DNA of 64,000 bases from Thiothrix fructosivorans (lineage in GTDB: Bacteria > Pseudomonadota > Gammaproteobacteria > Thiotrichales > Thiotrichaceae). The DNA is taken from contig NZ_JAFMPM010000008.1 in the NCBI RefSeq assembly GCF_017349355.1, forward strand, positions 62,001 through 126,000, read 5' to 3'. Both the position numbers and the translations under genes were made by a program. A model generated the notes under the pieces. That model saw only the letters and a list, made by a program, of their open reading frames with translations. It did no database searches and was not told where the DNA came from. Of the stretch, positions 15,631 to 24,366 are shown one piece after another. How positions within the stretch are numbered: position 1 is the first letter of the stretch; every line of letters starts with the position of its first letter.

Positions 15631-17270
15631 GTAATTGATCACATCCCCACCCCTTGCGGTAAAGCGGGCAGGGCAAAGCCAGCGCGGGCAGCGGTAATAA
15701 CACTGGCAAGATAAGCCAAGGCAGACTGTCCACGTTTGCGGCAAGTACCGATGATGCTGGCCAGCATGGCAAACGCACGGCTCCCCGTAGCACTCTTTGT
15801 GCCATGGTTGGTTTTGCGCAGGATCACCCAATGGCGCAACGCCCGCTCAGCCTCATTATTGGTCAAGGGAAGCCACGGGTGGTCAAGGATTCGGAAAATG
15901 GCATCCCAATCATTGATGAACTCTTTCGCCAGTGCCGCCGTCTTGTCATGGGCAGATACGGCATGGATCAAGCATAATGCCCTGAATTCCAGGAGTTTTG
16001 CCTGATGGCGTTGACGGATCACGTCGGTTTGCGTCCCCACCGTGCCGCCTGCTGCCCGCCAAGCGTAAATGTCGTCCTGTAATACCCTCAGCCAAGCGAG
16101 GGTGAAGTTGCCAAACGTCCGCCCGTCTTTGTCCAGTGATTCTGCCAGCCCACGGGCTTTGCGGATCAGGTGCGCCCAGCAACGCAAGCGTTTGGGGTGG
16201 TGGCGGTAAGCGGCATAGCCATCACTCATCAGCCAGCCCCCAAAGTGGGGGCTAATCACGTTGTCGAGCATTTCAATGGTGCGCTGCCCTACGTAGAAAC
16301 AAACGCTGAGGGTGGTGACGAATGTCCATAGCCACAGGGCTTCGCCACGCTCTTTCCAAGAGGTTTCATCAATATACAGCACCCCGCCGTCAGCGGTGGC
16401 TTCTGCCAACAGCCCTTCCACCAAGGCATCTTCCAATGGAGAAGCACTCGCGGCTGCTTCCTCAAAACATTGCTGCAACACCCCGACACTTAGGGGAATG
16501 CCCAACACCTCCCGCAACAGTTCTTGTGTGCCACGCAGTGACAAGCGTGAGCGCAGCCGTAGGTGGACAATAAGTGCCGCCAGATTGCCCCCAATCAGCC
16601 GCCACTCGCCCACATCAACCTCCGGGTATAACGGGTCGGGAGCTTGGCGATGCGGGATATGGCGGCTCACATGACCGCAGGTGCATACGCTATCGTGAAG
16701 GTGGTGGCGGGTGGTGATGACGGTCAGTCCGGGGTTCCCATCCGTGCCAAACTGGATGTCCACACTGTCATAGGCGGTATAAATACGGGAGACAGCCGCA
16801 TCCAGGGACCTGCCACAGGCTTCACATCGGCTGGGGTAATGGTGTTCGTCTGCATTGATGGGCGGATGCCATACCCGACCATAACCCGGTGCGCCGGGTT
16901 GTTTACCCGCTTTGCGTTTGGCTGGTTGGGCTGGCTTTGTGCCCGCCACAGCTTCTGGTTCCGGGGTTGGCTTTCCTCTGGCTGCACCCACCCCTTCTGT
17001 TTCGGGCAAAGCCACCGTTTTGGGTGACGTTTCCCACGGGAAACCGCTGCTGGGTGGTTTGGAGGAGTTGTTGGAGTTTTGGTTGATCTGTTCCCGCGCT
17101 TCTTTCAGGTCATGCAACAACTTGGTCGACAGGTGCAGCAGTTCCTCCGGCGTGAGCTTGGCAAGGTACTGGCTGTTAAGCTGTTTGAGGCTGTGGTCTT
17201 TCAGTTGTTGGGTCATCGGGGGAGTGTCGCAAATTTAGTGCGTTTGGGTAAGGGGGGACTGTTCAGTTAC
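15631..17270 (-). mobile_element. IS66-family insertion sequence, copy 1
   Basis: A 1,640-bp element starting GTAATTGATCACATCCCC and ending with the imperfect inverse (GTAACTGAACAGTCCCCC read from the other side). It is bordered by the duplication GTGTTGGA. It encodes only the large transposase, without the small accessory genes of classical IS66, as in the ISBst12-like group. A second copy of the same length and orientation with identical transposase sits at 18312. Confidence 0.93.
15639..17216 (-). CDS. tnpC: IS66-family transposase (TnpC), copy 1
   Basis: Transposase of 525 residues. It has an N-terminal coiled-coil and linker (NQNSNNSSKPPSSGFPW is the familiar IS66 signature), a zinc-finger region (CEACGRSL and CTCGH), then the DDE-type core with YIDETSWKERGEALWLW, LMSDGYAAYRH and the C-terminal TNNEAERALRHWVILRK motif. 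Full length and intact. The protein sequence is identical to the copy at 18320-19897, which points to very recent transposition within this locus. Confidence 0.93.
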   Translation of the reverse strand: MTQQLKDHSLKQLNSQYLAKLTPEELLHLSTKLLHDLKEAREQINQNSNNSSKPPSSGFPWETSPKTVALPETEGVGAARGKPTPEPEAVAGTKPAQPAKRKAGKQPGAPGYGRVWHPPINADEHHYPSRCEACGRSLDAAVSRIYTAYDSVDIQFGTDGNPGLTVITTRHHLHDSVCTCGHVSRHIPHRQAPDPLYPEVDVGEWRLIGGNLAALIVHLRLRSRLSLRGTQELLREVLGIPLSVGVLQQCFEEAAASASPLEDALVEGLLAEATADGGVLYIDETSWKERGEALWLWTFVTTLSVCFYVGQRTIEMLDNVISPHFGGWLMSDGYAAYRHHPKRLRCWAHLIRKARGLAESLDKDGRTFGNFTLAWLRVLQDDIYAWRAAGGTVGTQTDVIRQRHQAKLLEFRALCLIHAVSAHDKTAALAKEFINDWDAIFRILDHPWLPLTNNEAERALRHWVILRKTNHGTKSATGSRAFAMLASIIGTCRKRGQSALAYLASVITAARAGFALPALPQGVGM

Positions 17271-17471
17271 GTGTTGGATGCGCGGAAGAAGTATCCCGAT
17301 TCGACGCTGGCGGATTTGTATGACCCGCGTTCCATGCCGCCCGATTTGGTCAAAGCACACAAGGCACTGGATAAAGCGGTGGAACAGGCGTATCGGAAGG
17401 AGAAGTTCGTGGATGATATGGAGCGGTTGGGGTTTTTGTTTGAAAGGTATCAGGAGCTGGCTAAATCATGA
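17271..17471 (+). pseudogene. MmeI-like enzyme, C-terminal part (after IS66)
   Basis: Last 64 codons of the split restriction-modification gene. Bases 17271-17278 are the second copy of the IS66 duplication, and joining 15630 to 17279 restores AVLDARKKYPDSTLADLYDP. The end FLFERYQELAKS is the normal C-terminal helix of the family. Its stop codon overlaps the start of the peptidase gene by 4 bp (ATGA), so the peptidase was evolved as a translationally coupled partner of this enzyme and has now been cut from its original promoter by both insertions. Confidence 0.87.
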
Positions 17472-18304
17472 ATTTATTTGTAAGTGAAAAAGAGGCTTTA
17501 GCTAATGCACAAAAAACCTTAGATGGTCTTGCTCCATATCATTGTCCGATTTACATATTTGACGAGAAAGGTGTGCCACAGCAAATTGGAACTTCTGTGT
17601 TAATAGATGTTTTTGGTCACAAGTTTCTAGTTTCGGCTGCGCATGTCTATGATGAAACGCATAATAGGGATTTGTGCATAACTTTTCGAAATAAATTCAT
17701 CCCTCTTCGAGGAGATATAATTGAGTCTAATTCAAATGGGAATAGGGGGAGTGATAGAATTGATTTAGCTCTATTGGAAGTGAGCGAGGATTTCGAGGCG
17801 TATTTGGCAGACTACAAAGCTGTTTCATTCGATAGCATTGATTACAATCATATTTGTTCTTCTTTGCATGATTATATGGTAGTTGGTTTTCCAGCAAGTA
17901 AGAATGGGCTTAGATATGGAACAAACTCTGTGAAAAGAAAAATATATGGGTATGCTGGAAAAATGGCTGATGCTGGTGTCTTTGATAAGATGTTTATCAG
18001 TCCAATGTCGCATGTTATCGTGAACTTCAGAAAAAACAAGCTTATGTCGTTAGATAAAAATTTTGTTACATTCCCTGATCCTTATGGAATTAGTGGCGGC
18101 GGTATATGGTTGATTGAAAATATTAGTTTTAATCGCAGGCTGAAGATAAGAGAGCCAAAGTTAGTTGCTATTGGTATTGAGTGGAAAAAACATCATAAGT
18201 GCTTATTAGGTGTGGGAGTAGCAACAATAATTGAGATGCTCAAGACTCATACGAATATTATTCCAATACAGGGGATAGTGACGAATCTAATTTGTGTGAG
18301 CTGA
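17468..18304 (+). CDS. Trypsin-like serine peptidase coupled to restriction-modification gene
   Basis: Protein of 278 residues with a trypsin-fold catalytic triad: H59 in VSAAHVYD, D99 in DRIDLALLEV and S209 in YGISGGGIW. There is no signal peptide, so it is probably cytoplasmic, unlike DegP-type proteases. The DNA is clearly more AT-rich than the neighbours, a sign of horizontal origin. It overlaps the preceding gene by ATGA. It ends just before the second IS66 copy, whose target duplication begins on the last base of its TGA stop, so the gene itself is intact. Solitary cytoplasmic trypsin-like peptidases occur as effectors in bacterial conflict systems; that role is inferred. Confidence 0.78.
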   Translation: MNLFVSEKEALANAQKTLDGLAPYHCPIYIFDEKGVPQQIGTSVLIDVFGHKFLVSAAHVYDETHNRDLCITFRNKFIPLRGDIIESNSNGNRGSDRIDLALLEVSEDFEAYLADYKAVSFDSIDYNHICSSLHDYMVVGFPASKNGLRYGTNSVKRKIYGYAGKMADAGVFDKMFISPMSHVIVNFRKNKLMSLDKNFVTFPDPYGISGGGIWLIENISFNRRLKIREPKLVAIGIEWKKHHKCLLGVGVATIIEMLKTHTNIIPIQGIVTNLICVS

Positions 18305-18311
18305 TTTTGTC
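18304..18311. repeat. Target-site duplication of second IS66 copy, left
   Basis: ATTTTGTC, repeated at 19952-19959 on the far side of the element. It differs from the duplication of copy 1, so the two copies inserted independently. Confidence 0.92.
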
Positions 18312-19951
18312 GTAATTGATCACATCCCCACCCCTTGCGGTAAAGCGGGCAGGGCAAAGCCAGCGCGGGCAGCGGTAATAACACTGGCAAGATAAGCCAA
18401 GGCAGACTGTCCACGTTTGCGGCAAGTACCGATGATGCTGGCCAGCATGGCAAACGCACGGCTCCCCGTAGCACTCTTTGTGCCATGGTTGGTTTTGCGC
18501 AGGATCACCCAATGGCGCAACGCCCGCTCAGCCTCATTATTGGTCAAGGGAAGCCACGGGTGGTCAAGGATTCGGAAAATGGCATCCCAATCATTGATGA
18601 ACTCTTTCGCCAGTGCCGCCGTCTTGTCATGGGCAGATACGGCATGGATCAAGCATAATGCCCTGAATTCCAGGAGTTTTGCCTGATGGCGTTGACGGAT
18701 CACGTCGGTTTGCGTCCCCACCGTGCCGCCTGCTGCCCGCCAAGCGTAAATGTCGTCCTGTAATACCCTCAGCCAAGCGAGGGTGAAGTTGCCAAACGTC
18801 CGCCCGTCTTTGTCCAGTGATTCTGCCAGCCCACGGGCTTTGCGGATCAGGTGCGCCCAGCAACGCAAGCGTTTGGGGTGGTGGCGGTAAGCGGCATAGC
18901 CATCACTCATCAGCCAGCCCCCAAAGTGGGGGCTAATCACGTTGTCGAGCATTTCAATGGTGCGCTGCCCTACGTAGAAACAAACGCTGAGGGTGGTGAC
19001 GAATGTCCATAGCCACAGGGCTTCGCCACGCTCTTTCCAAGAGGTTTCATCAATATACAGCACCCCGCCGTCAGCGGTGGCTTCTGCCAACAGCCCTTCC
19101 ACCAAGGCATCTTCCAATGGAGAAGCACTCGCGGCTGCTTCCTCAAAACATTGCTGCAACACCCCGACACTTAGGGGAATGCCCAACACCTCCCGCAACA
19201 GTTCTTGTGTGCCACGCAGTGACAAGCGTGAGCGCAGCCGTAGGTGGACAATAAGTGCCGCCAGATTGCCCCCAATCAGCCGCCACTCGCCCACATCAAC
19301 CTCCGGGTATAACGGGTCGGGAGCTTGGCGATGCGGGATATGGCGGCTCACATGACCGCAGGTGCATACGCTATCGTGAAGGTGGTGGCGGGTGGTGATG
19401 ACGGTCAGTCCGGGGTTCCCATCCGTGCCAAACTGGATGTCCACACTGTCATAGGCGGTATAAATACGGGAGACAGCCGCATCCAGGGACCTGCCACAGG
19501 CTTCACATCGGCTGGGGTAATGGTGTTCGTCTGCATTGATGGGCGGATGCCATACCCGACCATAACCCGGTGCGCCGGGTTGTTTACCCGCTTTGCGTTT
19601 GGCTGGTTGGGCTGGCTTTGTGCCCGCCACAGCTTCTGGTTCCGGGGTTGGCTTTCCTCTGGCTGCACCCACCCCTTCTGTTTCGGGCAAAGCCACCGTT
19701 TTGGGTGACGTTTCCCACGGGAAACCGCTGCTGGGTGGTTTGGAGGAGTTGTTGGAGTTTTGGTTGATCTGTTCCCGCGCTTCTTTCAGGTCATGCAACA
19801 ACTTGGTCGACAGGTGCAGCAGTTCCTCCGGCGTGAGCTTGGCAAGGTACTGGCTGTTAAGCTGTTTGAGGCTGTGGTCTTTCAGTTGTTGGGTCATCGG
19901 GGGAGTGTCGCAAATTTAGTGCGTTTGGGTAAGGGGGGACTGTTCAGTTAC
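18312..19951 (-). mobile_element. IS66-family insertion sequence, copy 2
   Basis: Same length (1,640 bp), ends and orientation as the copy at 15631-17270, bordered by ATTTTGTC on both sides. It separates the peptidase gene from the AbiE pair and ends 62 bp before the AbiEi start. It may therefore have displaced the native promoter of the toxin-antitoxin operon. Confidence 0.93.
18320..19897 (-). CDS. tnpC: IS66-family transposase (TnpC), copy 2
   Basis: Transposase of 525 residues, identical in protein sequence to the copy at 15639-17216: the same N-terminal NQNSNNSSKPPSSG signature, zinc-finger cysteines and DDE core. Both genes are intact, so either copy could supply transposase for the other. 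Confidence 0.93.
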   Translation of the reverse strand: MTQQLKDHSLKQLNSQYLAKLTPEELLHLSTKLLHDLKEAREQINQNSNNSSKPPSSGFPWETSPKTVALPETEGVGAARGKPTPEPEAVAGTKPAQPAKRKAGKQPGAPGYGRVWHPPINADEHHYPSRCEACGRSLDAAVSRIYTAYDSVDIQFGTDGNPGLTVITTRHHLHDSVCTCGHVSRHIPHRQAPDPLYPEVDVGEWRLIGGNLAALIVHLRLRSRLSLRGTQELLREVLGIPLSVGVLQQCFEEAAASASPLEDALVEGLLAEATADGGVLYIDETSWKERGEALWLWTFVTTLSVCFYVGQRTIEMLDNVISPHFGGWLMSDGYAAYRHHPKRLRCWAHLIRKARGLAESLDKDGRTFGNFTLAWLRVLQDDIYAWRAAGGTVGTQTDVIRQRHQAKLLEFRALCLIHAVSAHDKTAALAKEFINDWDAIFRILDHPWLPLTNNEAERALRHWVILRKTNHGTKSATGSRAFAMLASIIGTCRKRGQSALAYLASVITAARAGFALPALPQGVGM

Positions 19952-20013
19952 ATTTTGTCTATATTTTGTGAGAATGGTTGGTTTGTATATGATTTTTATT
20001 GCATACTTGAGAT

Positions 20014-20799
20014 ATGCAAATTGAGAGTCACATAAACCAAAAGCTTTCCCTGCCCGATGGTCTGGTAGTAGATCGCCCGTGGCTACAACGCAAAGGTTTT
20101 ACCCGTTCTAGTATTGATTACTTCATCCGTTCTGGTAAGTTGCAAAGCGTTGGACGTGGCGCATACCGCCGATCGGGGCCACCGCTCAAATGGCAACATT
20201 TCGTCTATTCCTTACAAGAACAAGGCTACCCAATCCATGTGGGTGGGCGTTCTGCGCTGGATCTGCAAGGTTTTGCCCACTACCTGCCATTGGGTGGCAT
20301 CCAGACCATCGACCTCTACGGCATCAGCAAATTACCTACTTGGTTGCAGGAAGTGCAAATAACACCCCATTTCAAGGTGGGCGGAACGGCTGCTTTTAGT
20401 CATCTGCCAGAACAAGCCCTGACAACCCAGCCATTCGGTCACTGGGATTGGCTGTTACATTTTTCCACTCCTGAATTAGCCTTGTTTGAGTTGCTTGCCC
20501 AAGTGCGGGATGAAGCAGATTTTTCATTGCTGGACAAATATTTCGAGTCATCCCCGACTTTGCGCCCGGATTTGCTCAATGCATTGCTGCAAACCTGTGG
20601 CAGCATCAAAGCCAAACGCCTATTTTTATGGTTTGCCACGCGCCATCACCACCCTTGGTATTCCAGCCTTGCAATTGACGGGGTAAACCTTGGCAGCGGC
20701 AAGCGCATGATTATCGCTGGGGGCGTGTTGGACAAGACCTATCAAATAACCGTGCCCCGCCGCATGATTGAGGATCAAGATGCACCCGACTTTTTCTGA
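20014..20799 (+). CDS. AbiEi-type antitoxin / transcriptional regulator
   Basis: Antitoxin of a type IV AbiE toxin-antitoxin system, 261 residues. The N-terminal winged helix (VVDRPWLQRKGFTRSSIDYFIRSGKL) is followed by SVGRGAYRR, the usual AbiEi start, and GRSALDLQGFAHYL. The C-terminal domain fits the antitoxin body. AbiEi proteins repress their own promoter and neutralise the toxin without a stable complex. The stop lies inside the start of the toxin gene. The IS66 copy ends 62 bp upstream, so only a short native promoter region remains (19952-20013, AT-rich). Confidence 0.85.
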   Translation: MQIESHINQKLSLPDGLVVDRPWLQRKGFTRSSIDYFIRSGKLQSVGRGAYRRSGPPLKWQHFVYSLQEQGYPIHVGGRSALDLQGFAHYLPLGGIQTIDLYGISKLPTWLQEVQITPHFKVGGTAAFSHLPEQALTTQPFGHWDWLLHFSTPELALFELLAQVRDEADFSLLDKYFESSPTLRPDLLNALLQTCGSIKAKRLFLWFATRHHHPWYSSLAIDGVNLGSGKRMIIAGGVLDKTYQITVPRRMIEDQDAPDFF

Positions 20800-21688
20800 A
20801 CAAGTGCGGTTACTGGTGACAGCCATGCCCTACGTCGCTCAAGAAACGTGCTTTGCGCTCAAAGGTGGCTCGGCGATTAACCTATTTTTACGCAACCTGC
20901 CGCGCCTTTCCGTTGACCTTGATTTGGTGTATTTGCCAATAGAAGATCGTGAAACCAGCCTGACTAATATTGATGCTGCGATGCGTCGCATTGCAGCCCG
21001 CATTCGGCAAGCAATGGTAGGTTCTAGCGTTGCCGAAACGTTGTTACCTAAAACCAAGCAGTGCATACGGCTTCAGGTGATGCAGCACAATACTTCGATC
21101 AAGATTGAGGTTTCTCCTGTCATGCGCGGCACTTTAAACCCAATAAGTGCCAGTGTTTTATCAGCAGCAACACAGGTAGAATTTGGTTTTGCTCGTATGA
21201 ACTTGCTGCACTTTACTGATATTTACGCTGGGAAACTCTGCGCCGCACTTGATCGACAACATCCCCGCGATCTGTTCGACGTGCATTTCCTATTGGAAAA
21301 CGAAGGCATCACGCCCGCGTTGAAAGATACTTTCCTCGTCTACCTGATCAGTTCCAATCGCCCGATGGCGGAACTGCTTGCCCCCAATCGCCATGACATC
21401 AAAGCCTTGTACGCCGCCGAATTTGTGGGGATGACCAACGAACACGTTCCGCTGGAACAATTGCTGGATGCCCGCGAACGCATGATTGCCACCCTGCATG
21501 AGCGACTAACGGATCGGGATCGTGAATTCTTGCTGTCAGTCAAACGTGGCAAGCCGGAATGGAGTTTATGTGCATTGCCAAATGCGGCAAATTTGCCAGC
21601 AGTACGTTGGAAGCTGCACAATCTGGCAGCGATGAAACTTGCCCAACACAAACAGGCGCTGGCGAAATTGGAGCAGGTGCTACTGTAA
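20780..21688 (+). CDS. AbiEii-type nucleotidyltransferase toxin
   Basis: Toxin of the AbiE pair, about 302 residues. The nucleotidyltransferase signature is present: FALKGGSAINLFL followed by SVDLDLVYL with both metal-binding aspartates, then ETLLPKTKQCIRLQV and IKIEVSPVMRG with the third acidic position. The LYAGKLCAALDRQHPRDLFDVHFLL-type segment is also seen. Related toxins transfer nucleotides to tRNA or other targets and stall growth, giving abortive phage defence. I prefer the ATG at 20780, overlapping the antitoxin by 20 bp; a TTG at 20768 in frame is an alternative. Confidence 0.87.
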   Translation: MHPTFSEQVRLLVTAMPYVAQETCFALKGGSAINLFLRNLPRLSVDLDLVYLPIEDRETSLTNIDAAMRRIAARIRQAMVGSSVAETLLPKTKQCIRLQVMQHNTSIKIEVSPVMRGTLNPISASVLSAATQVEFGFARMNLLHFTDIYAGKLCAALDRQHPRDLFDVHFLLENEGITPALKDTFLVYLISSNRPMAELLAPNRHDIKALYAAEFVGMTNEHVPLEQLLDARERMIATLHERLTDRDREFLLSVKRGKPEWSLCALPNAANLPAVRWKLHNLAAMKLAQHKQALAKLEQVLL

Positions 21689-21704
21689 CTTTATCCTTCT
21701 TTCG

Positions 21705-22025
21705 CTAAATTGTTTGCAATGCTGCTAGTGTTGCAGGATAAATCCCCTCCAACTCCTCCAGTAACGCACTGATTCCCGCAGCATCCCCGCATTCACCCTT
21801 GTGCTGCAAAGTCTTGCAAATCTCCGCCATCTGTTCTGCGCCCAAACTCACGCACGAGCCTTTCAGCTTGTGTGCCGCTTGCGCCATAGCGGGCAAGTTA
21901 CCTGCACTGGCGTGTTGGCGAATCTCGACCAACAGCGGTGGGGTGGTGCTACCGAACATTTGTATAAGGCGCGGCAAGATCACCGCCGGTAAGTGTTGCA
22001 GGGCTTCAGGCGCTAACAGTTTCAT
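21705..22025 (-). CDS. HPt-domain phosphotransfer protein
   Basis: Histidine phosphotransfer protein of 106 residues starting MKLLAPEALQHLP. The phospho-acceptor histidine is in QAAHKLKGSCVSLGA, the standard HPt motif. It overlaps the end of the hybrid kinase gene by 20 bp on the same strand, so it is the expected next step of that phosphorelay. A longer start at 22064 exists but lies entirely inside the kinase gene and lacks support. The output regulator is not in this window. Confidence 0.87.
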   Translation of the reverse strand: MKLLAPEALQHLPAVILPRLIQMFGSTTPPLLVEIRQHASAGNLPAMAQAAHKLKGSCVSLGAEQMAEICKTLQHKGECGDAAGISALLEELEGIYPATLAALQTI

Positions 22026-24342
22026 TAAGATTTTCCTGAATGGTGACAGAGGGGAATGGCGCACTGCACCAACGTTCTAACACGGCTTCGACCGCTTCGG
22101 GTAATACGGGCTTGCTGATGTAATCGTTCATGCCCGCTGCTAAACAGTTTTGTTTGTCGCCGTCCATCGCGTTAGCGGTCATGGCGACAATGATCGGTTG
22201 ACGGTCGGGTGGGAAGTCGGCGCGGATGCGGCGGGTGGCTTCCAGCCCGTCCATTTCTGGCATTTGCATATCCATAAAAATTACGTCGTAAGCCTTTTTG
22301 CGTAAGGCTTCCAGCGCTTGCTTACCGTCTTCGGCGATGTCGGCTTTGTAGGCAATTTCATCCAAAATGGACGTGGCGACAATCTGGTTAATTGGGTTGT
22401 CTTCCGCCAGCAAGATGGTGAGGGGTAGGCGTTCGCCCAATTTGAGTTTGGATTCTTGGGGGCGAGCGGTGACGAGGTTGAGTTTGCCCAATACGGTCAT
22501 CAAGCTGTCAAACAAACGGCTGCGCGTAATCGGTTTGGTGAGGTACAAATTGAACAGTTCGCGCACGATTTCTTTGGGATGCGGGTCATTCGGCGGCGCA
22601 ATCAAGATCAGAGGGAAGGCTTGCTTGCTGTAACGGCTGCGCACGTATTTGGCAAAATCGAGTGCGGAGGCATTCGGTAAGTTGCTGTCGATTAAACCAA
22701 TATCATAGACGTGTCCAGCGGCGATGCGGGCAATTGCTGCGCTGCTGGAGGTGCAGGCTTCGGTGGTCGCGCCCCAGCCGAAGCAAAAGTCTTGCAGGGC
22801 TTGTTGATTCGCGGGGTTGTTTTCGACAATCAGGATGCGTTTGCCAATGATTTCGGGAATATCGGGGTAGAGGAACGGTTTGAGCTTGCCTTCCGCTTTG
22901 CGGGTTTTGACGGTGAAATGGAAATGGCTGCCTACGCCGACGGTGCTTTCTGCCCAGATCGTGCCTGCCATCATATTGACCAAACGGCGCGAAATGGCAA
23001 GCCCTAAGCCCGTGCCTTCGTTACGGTTGGTGAGCGCATTATCGGCTTGGCTGAACTGCTCAAAGATACTGTCCAAACGATCCGCCGGAATACCTGCGCC
23101 GGTATCATTAATCTGGAATTCGAGTTCGTACTCATCGCCTTGATGGCTGCGCGACAGCACGAACACCGTAATTTCGCCTTTATCGGTAAATTTGATGGCA
23201 TTGCCCAGCAAGTTGGTGAGAATTTGCCGCAAGCGCACCATGTCGCCTTCGATGAACAGCGGGATGGAAGGTTCCACGGCGTAGGCTAATTCCAGATTTT
23301 TCTCGAGCGCTTTGGAGGTGAGCAGGTTGAGCACGTCTTCGATACACGCCCGCAGTTCCACGGGTTCGCGTTTGAGGTCGAGTTTGCCCGCTTCGATTTT
23401 GGAAAAGTCCAGCACGTCGTTGATAACAGTGAGCAAGTGTTCGCCGCTGAGGTAGATGCTTTCGACGAAATCGGTTTGCTTTTTGCTCATCGGCGTATTC
23501 ATCAGCAAGCGTGTCATGCCGATCACGCCATTCATGGGGGTGCGAATTTCGTGGCTCATGGTGGCGAGGAAACGCGCTTTGGTTTTGACGGCATCTTCGG
23601 CGACTTTTTGCGCGGTTTGTGCTGTTTGGGTCAGGTGTTGGAAACGGGTGGAAAAATACAAGCGGCTGATAATCAGCAAGATAATAATGCCTAATGTTCC
23701 CCACAAAGCGCGTTGTTTTAAATAGGTGAGTTGTGCCGCCATCTGTGCGGTGCTGGCATCGGTGCTTTGGATGGATGCCAGAATGGTGTCGCCAATTTGC
23801 TGTCCAAGTTGATTGTCGATTTTTTCAATGTCCGCCATCAAGATTTTGGCATGATTGGCAGTATCGCGGGCATCAACTGCGAGTTGGTGCCAATGCGCGG
23901 GGGGTAAGCCTTCCAACTCCGTACTAAGGTTGGACATGATCCCCACGGCTTCTTCGTAGTTTGCTTTTAACTCTGGACGGTTTTCAAGCGGCCAGATCGC
24001 TAACAGTTGTTCGCCTTGGTCTTGCAAGTCGTGGCTGAGCTTATGCAGCAGGGGGAGATTCGTCGGGGTACTGTTAGGGTCAAACGCAAATTTGAAAAAT
24101 TCATCATTCAACTGGTCAAAAGTGGCACGTTGTTGGTCAATAGCCGATTCCAGTTCGATTTGGCGCACGAAGGCAGCATGAGATTGCTGCAACGAAGTAT
24201 TCGATGCCAGCATACTTTGGCGTACTTGGTTGGATACATCGCTGAGATTAAACCACAGTAGTACAGCGATGATTCCCAGCAACGCAACAAGGAAGGTGCT
24301 GTCAATAATTTGCAGCAATCGTAAGTTATTGAAAAAGCGCAT
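22006..24342 (-). CDS. Hybrid sensor histidine kinase with two receiver domains
   Basis: BarA-like hybrid kinase of 778 residues. TM1 lies at about 15-33, a helical periplasmic region at about 34-212, and TM2 at about 216-233. HisKA has its histidine near 264 (TMSHEIRTPMNGVIGM), followed by the HATPase domain (NLLGNAIKFTDKG, GTGLGLAIS). The first receiver (about 500-620) is unusual: ILIVENNPANQQ has E-N-N in place of the acidic pair, so it may be a pseudoreceiver. The second receiver is canonical (LLAEDNPINQ, VIFMDMQMPEMDG). The phosphate would pass to the HPt protein encoded downstream. The ATG at 24342 is chosen over TTG at 24348. Confidence 0.9.
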   Translation of the reverse strand: MRFFNNLRLLQIIDSTFLVALLGIIAVLLWFNLSDVSNQVRQSMLASNTSLQQSHAAFVRQIELESAIDQQRATFDQLNDEFFKFAFDPNSTPTNLPLLHKLSHDLQDQGEQLLAIWPLENRPELKANYEEAVGIMSNLSTELEGLPPAHWHQLAVDARDTANHAKILMADIEKIDNQLGQQIGDTILASIQSTDASTAQMAAQLTYLKQRALWGTLGIIILLIISRLYFSTRFQHLTQTAQTAQKVAEDAVKTKARFLATMSHEIRTPMNGVIGMTRLLMNTPMSKKQTDFVESIYLSGEHLLTVINDVLDFSKIEAGKLDLKREPVELRACIEDVLNLLTSKALEKNLELAYAVEPSIPLFIEGDMVRLRQILTNLLGNAIKFTDKGEITVFVLSRSHQGDEYELEFQINDTGAGIPADRLDSIFEQFSQADNALTNRNEGTGLGLAISRRLVNMMAGTIWAESTVGVGSHFHFTVKTRKAEGKLKPFLYPDIPEIIGKRILIVENNPANQQALQDFCFGWGATTEACTSSSAAIARIAAGHVYDIGLIDSNLPNASALDFAKYVRSRYSKQAFPLILIAPPNDPHPKEIVRELFNLYLTKPITRSRLFDSLMTVLGKLNLVTARPQESKLKLGERLPLTILLAEDNPINQIVATSILDEIAYKADIAEDGKQALEALRKKAYDVIFMDMQMPEMDGLEATRRIRADFPPDRQPIIVAMTANAMDGDKQNCLAAGMNDYISKPVLPEAVEAVLERWCSAPFPSVTIQENLNETVSA

Positions 24343-24366
24343 AATCAAAGGTTTTTCATTATTCTA

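Noticed and set aside
15736-16005. Plus-strand frames antisense to the IS66 transposases
   Set aside because: They recur identically in both copies, have no ribosome site and no plausible protein pattern; they mirror the coding bias of the transposase.
15631-19951. Composite transposon made of the two IS66 copies and the peptidase gene
   Set aside because: Each copy has its own 8-bp target duplication, and the segment between them includes the true C-terminus of the disrupted methyltransferase. So the copies inserted one by one.
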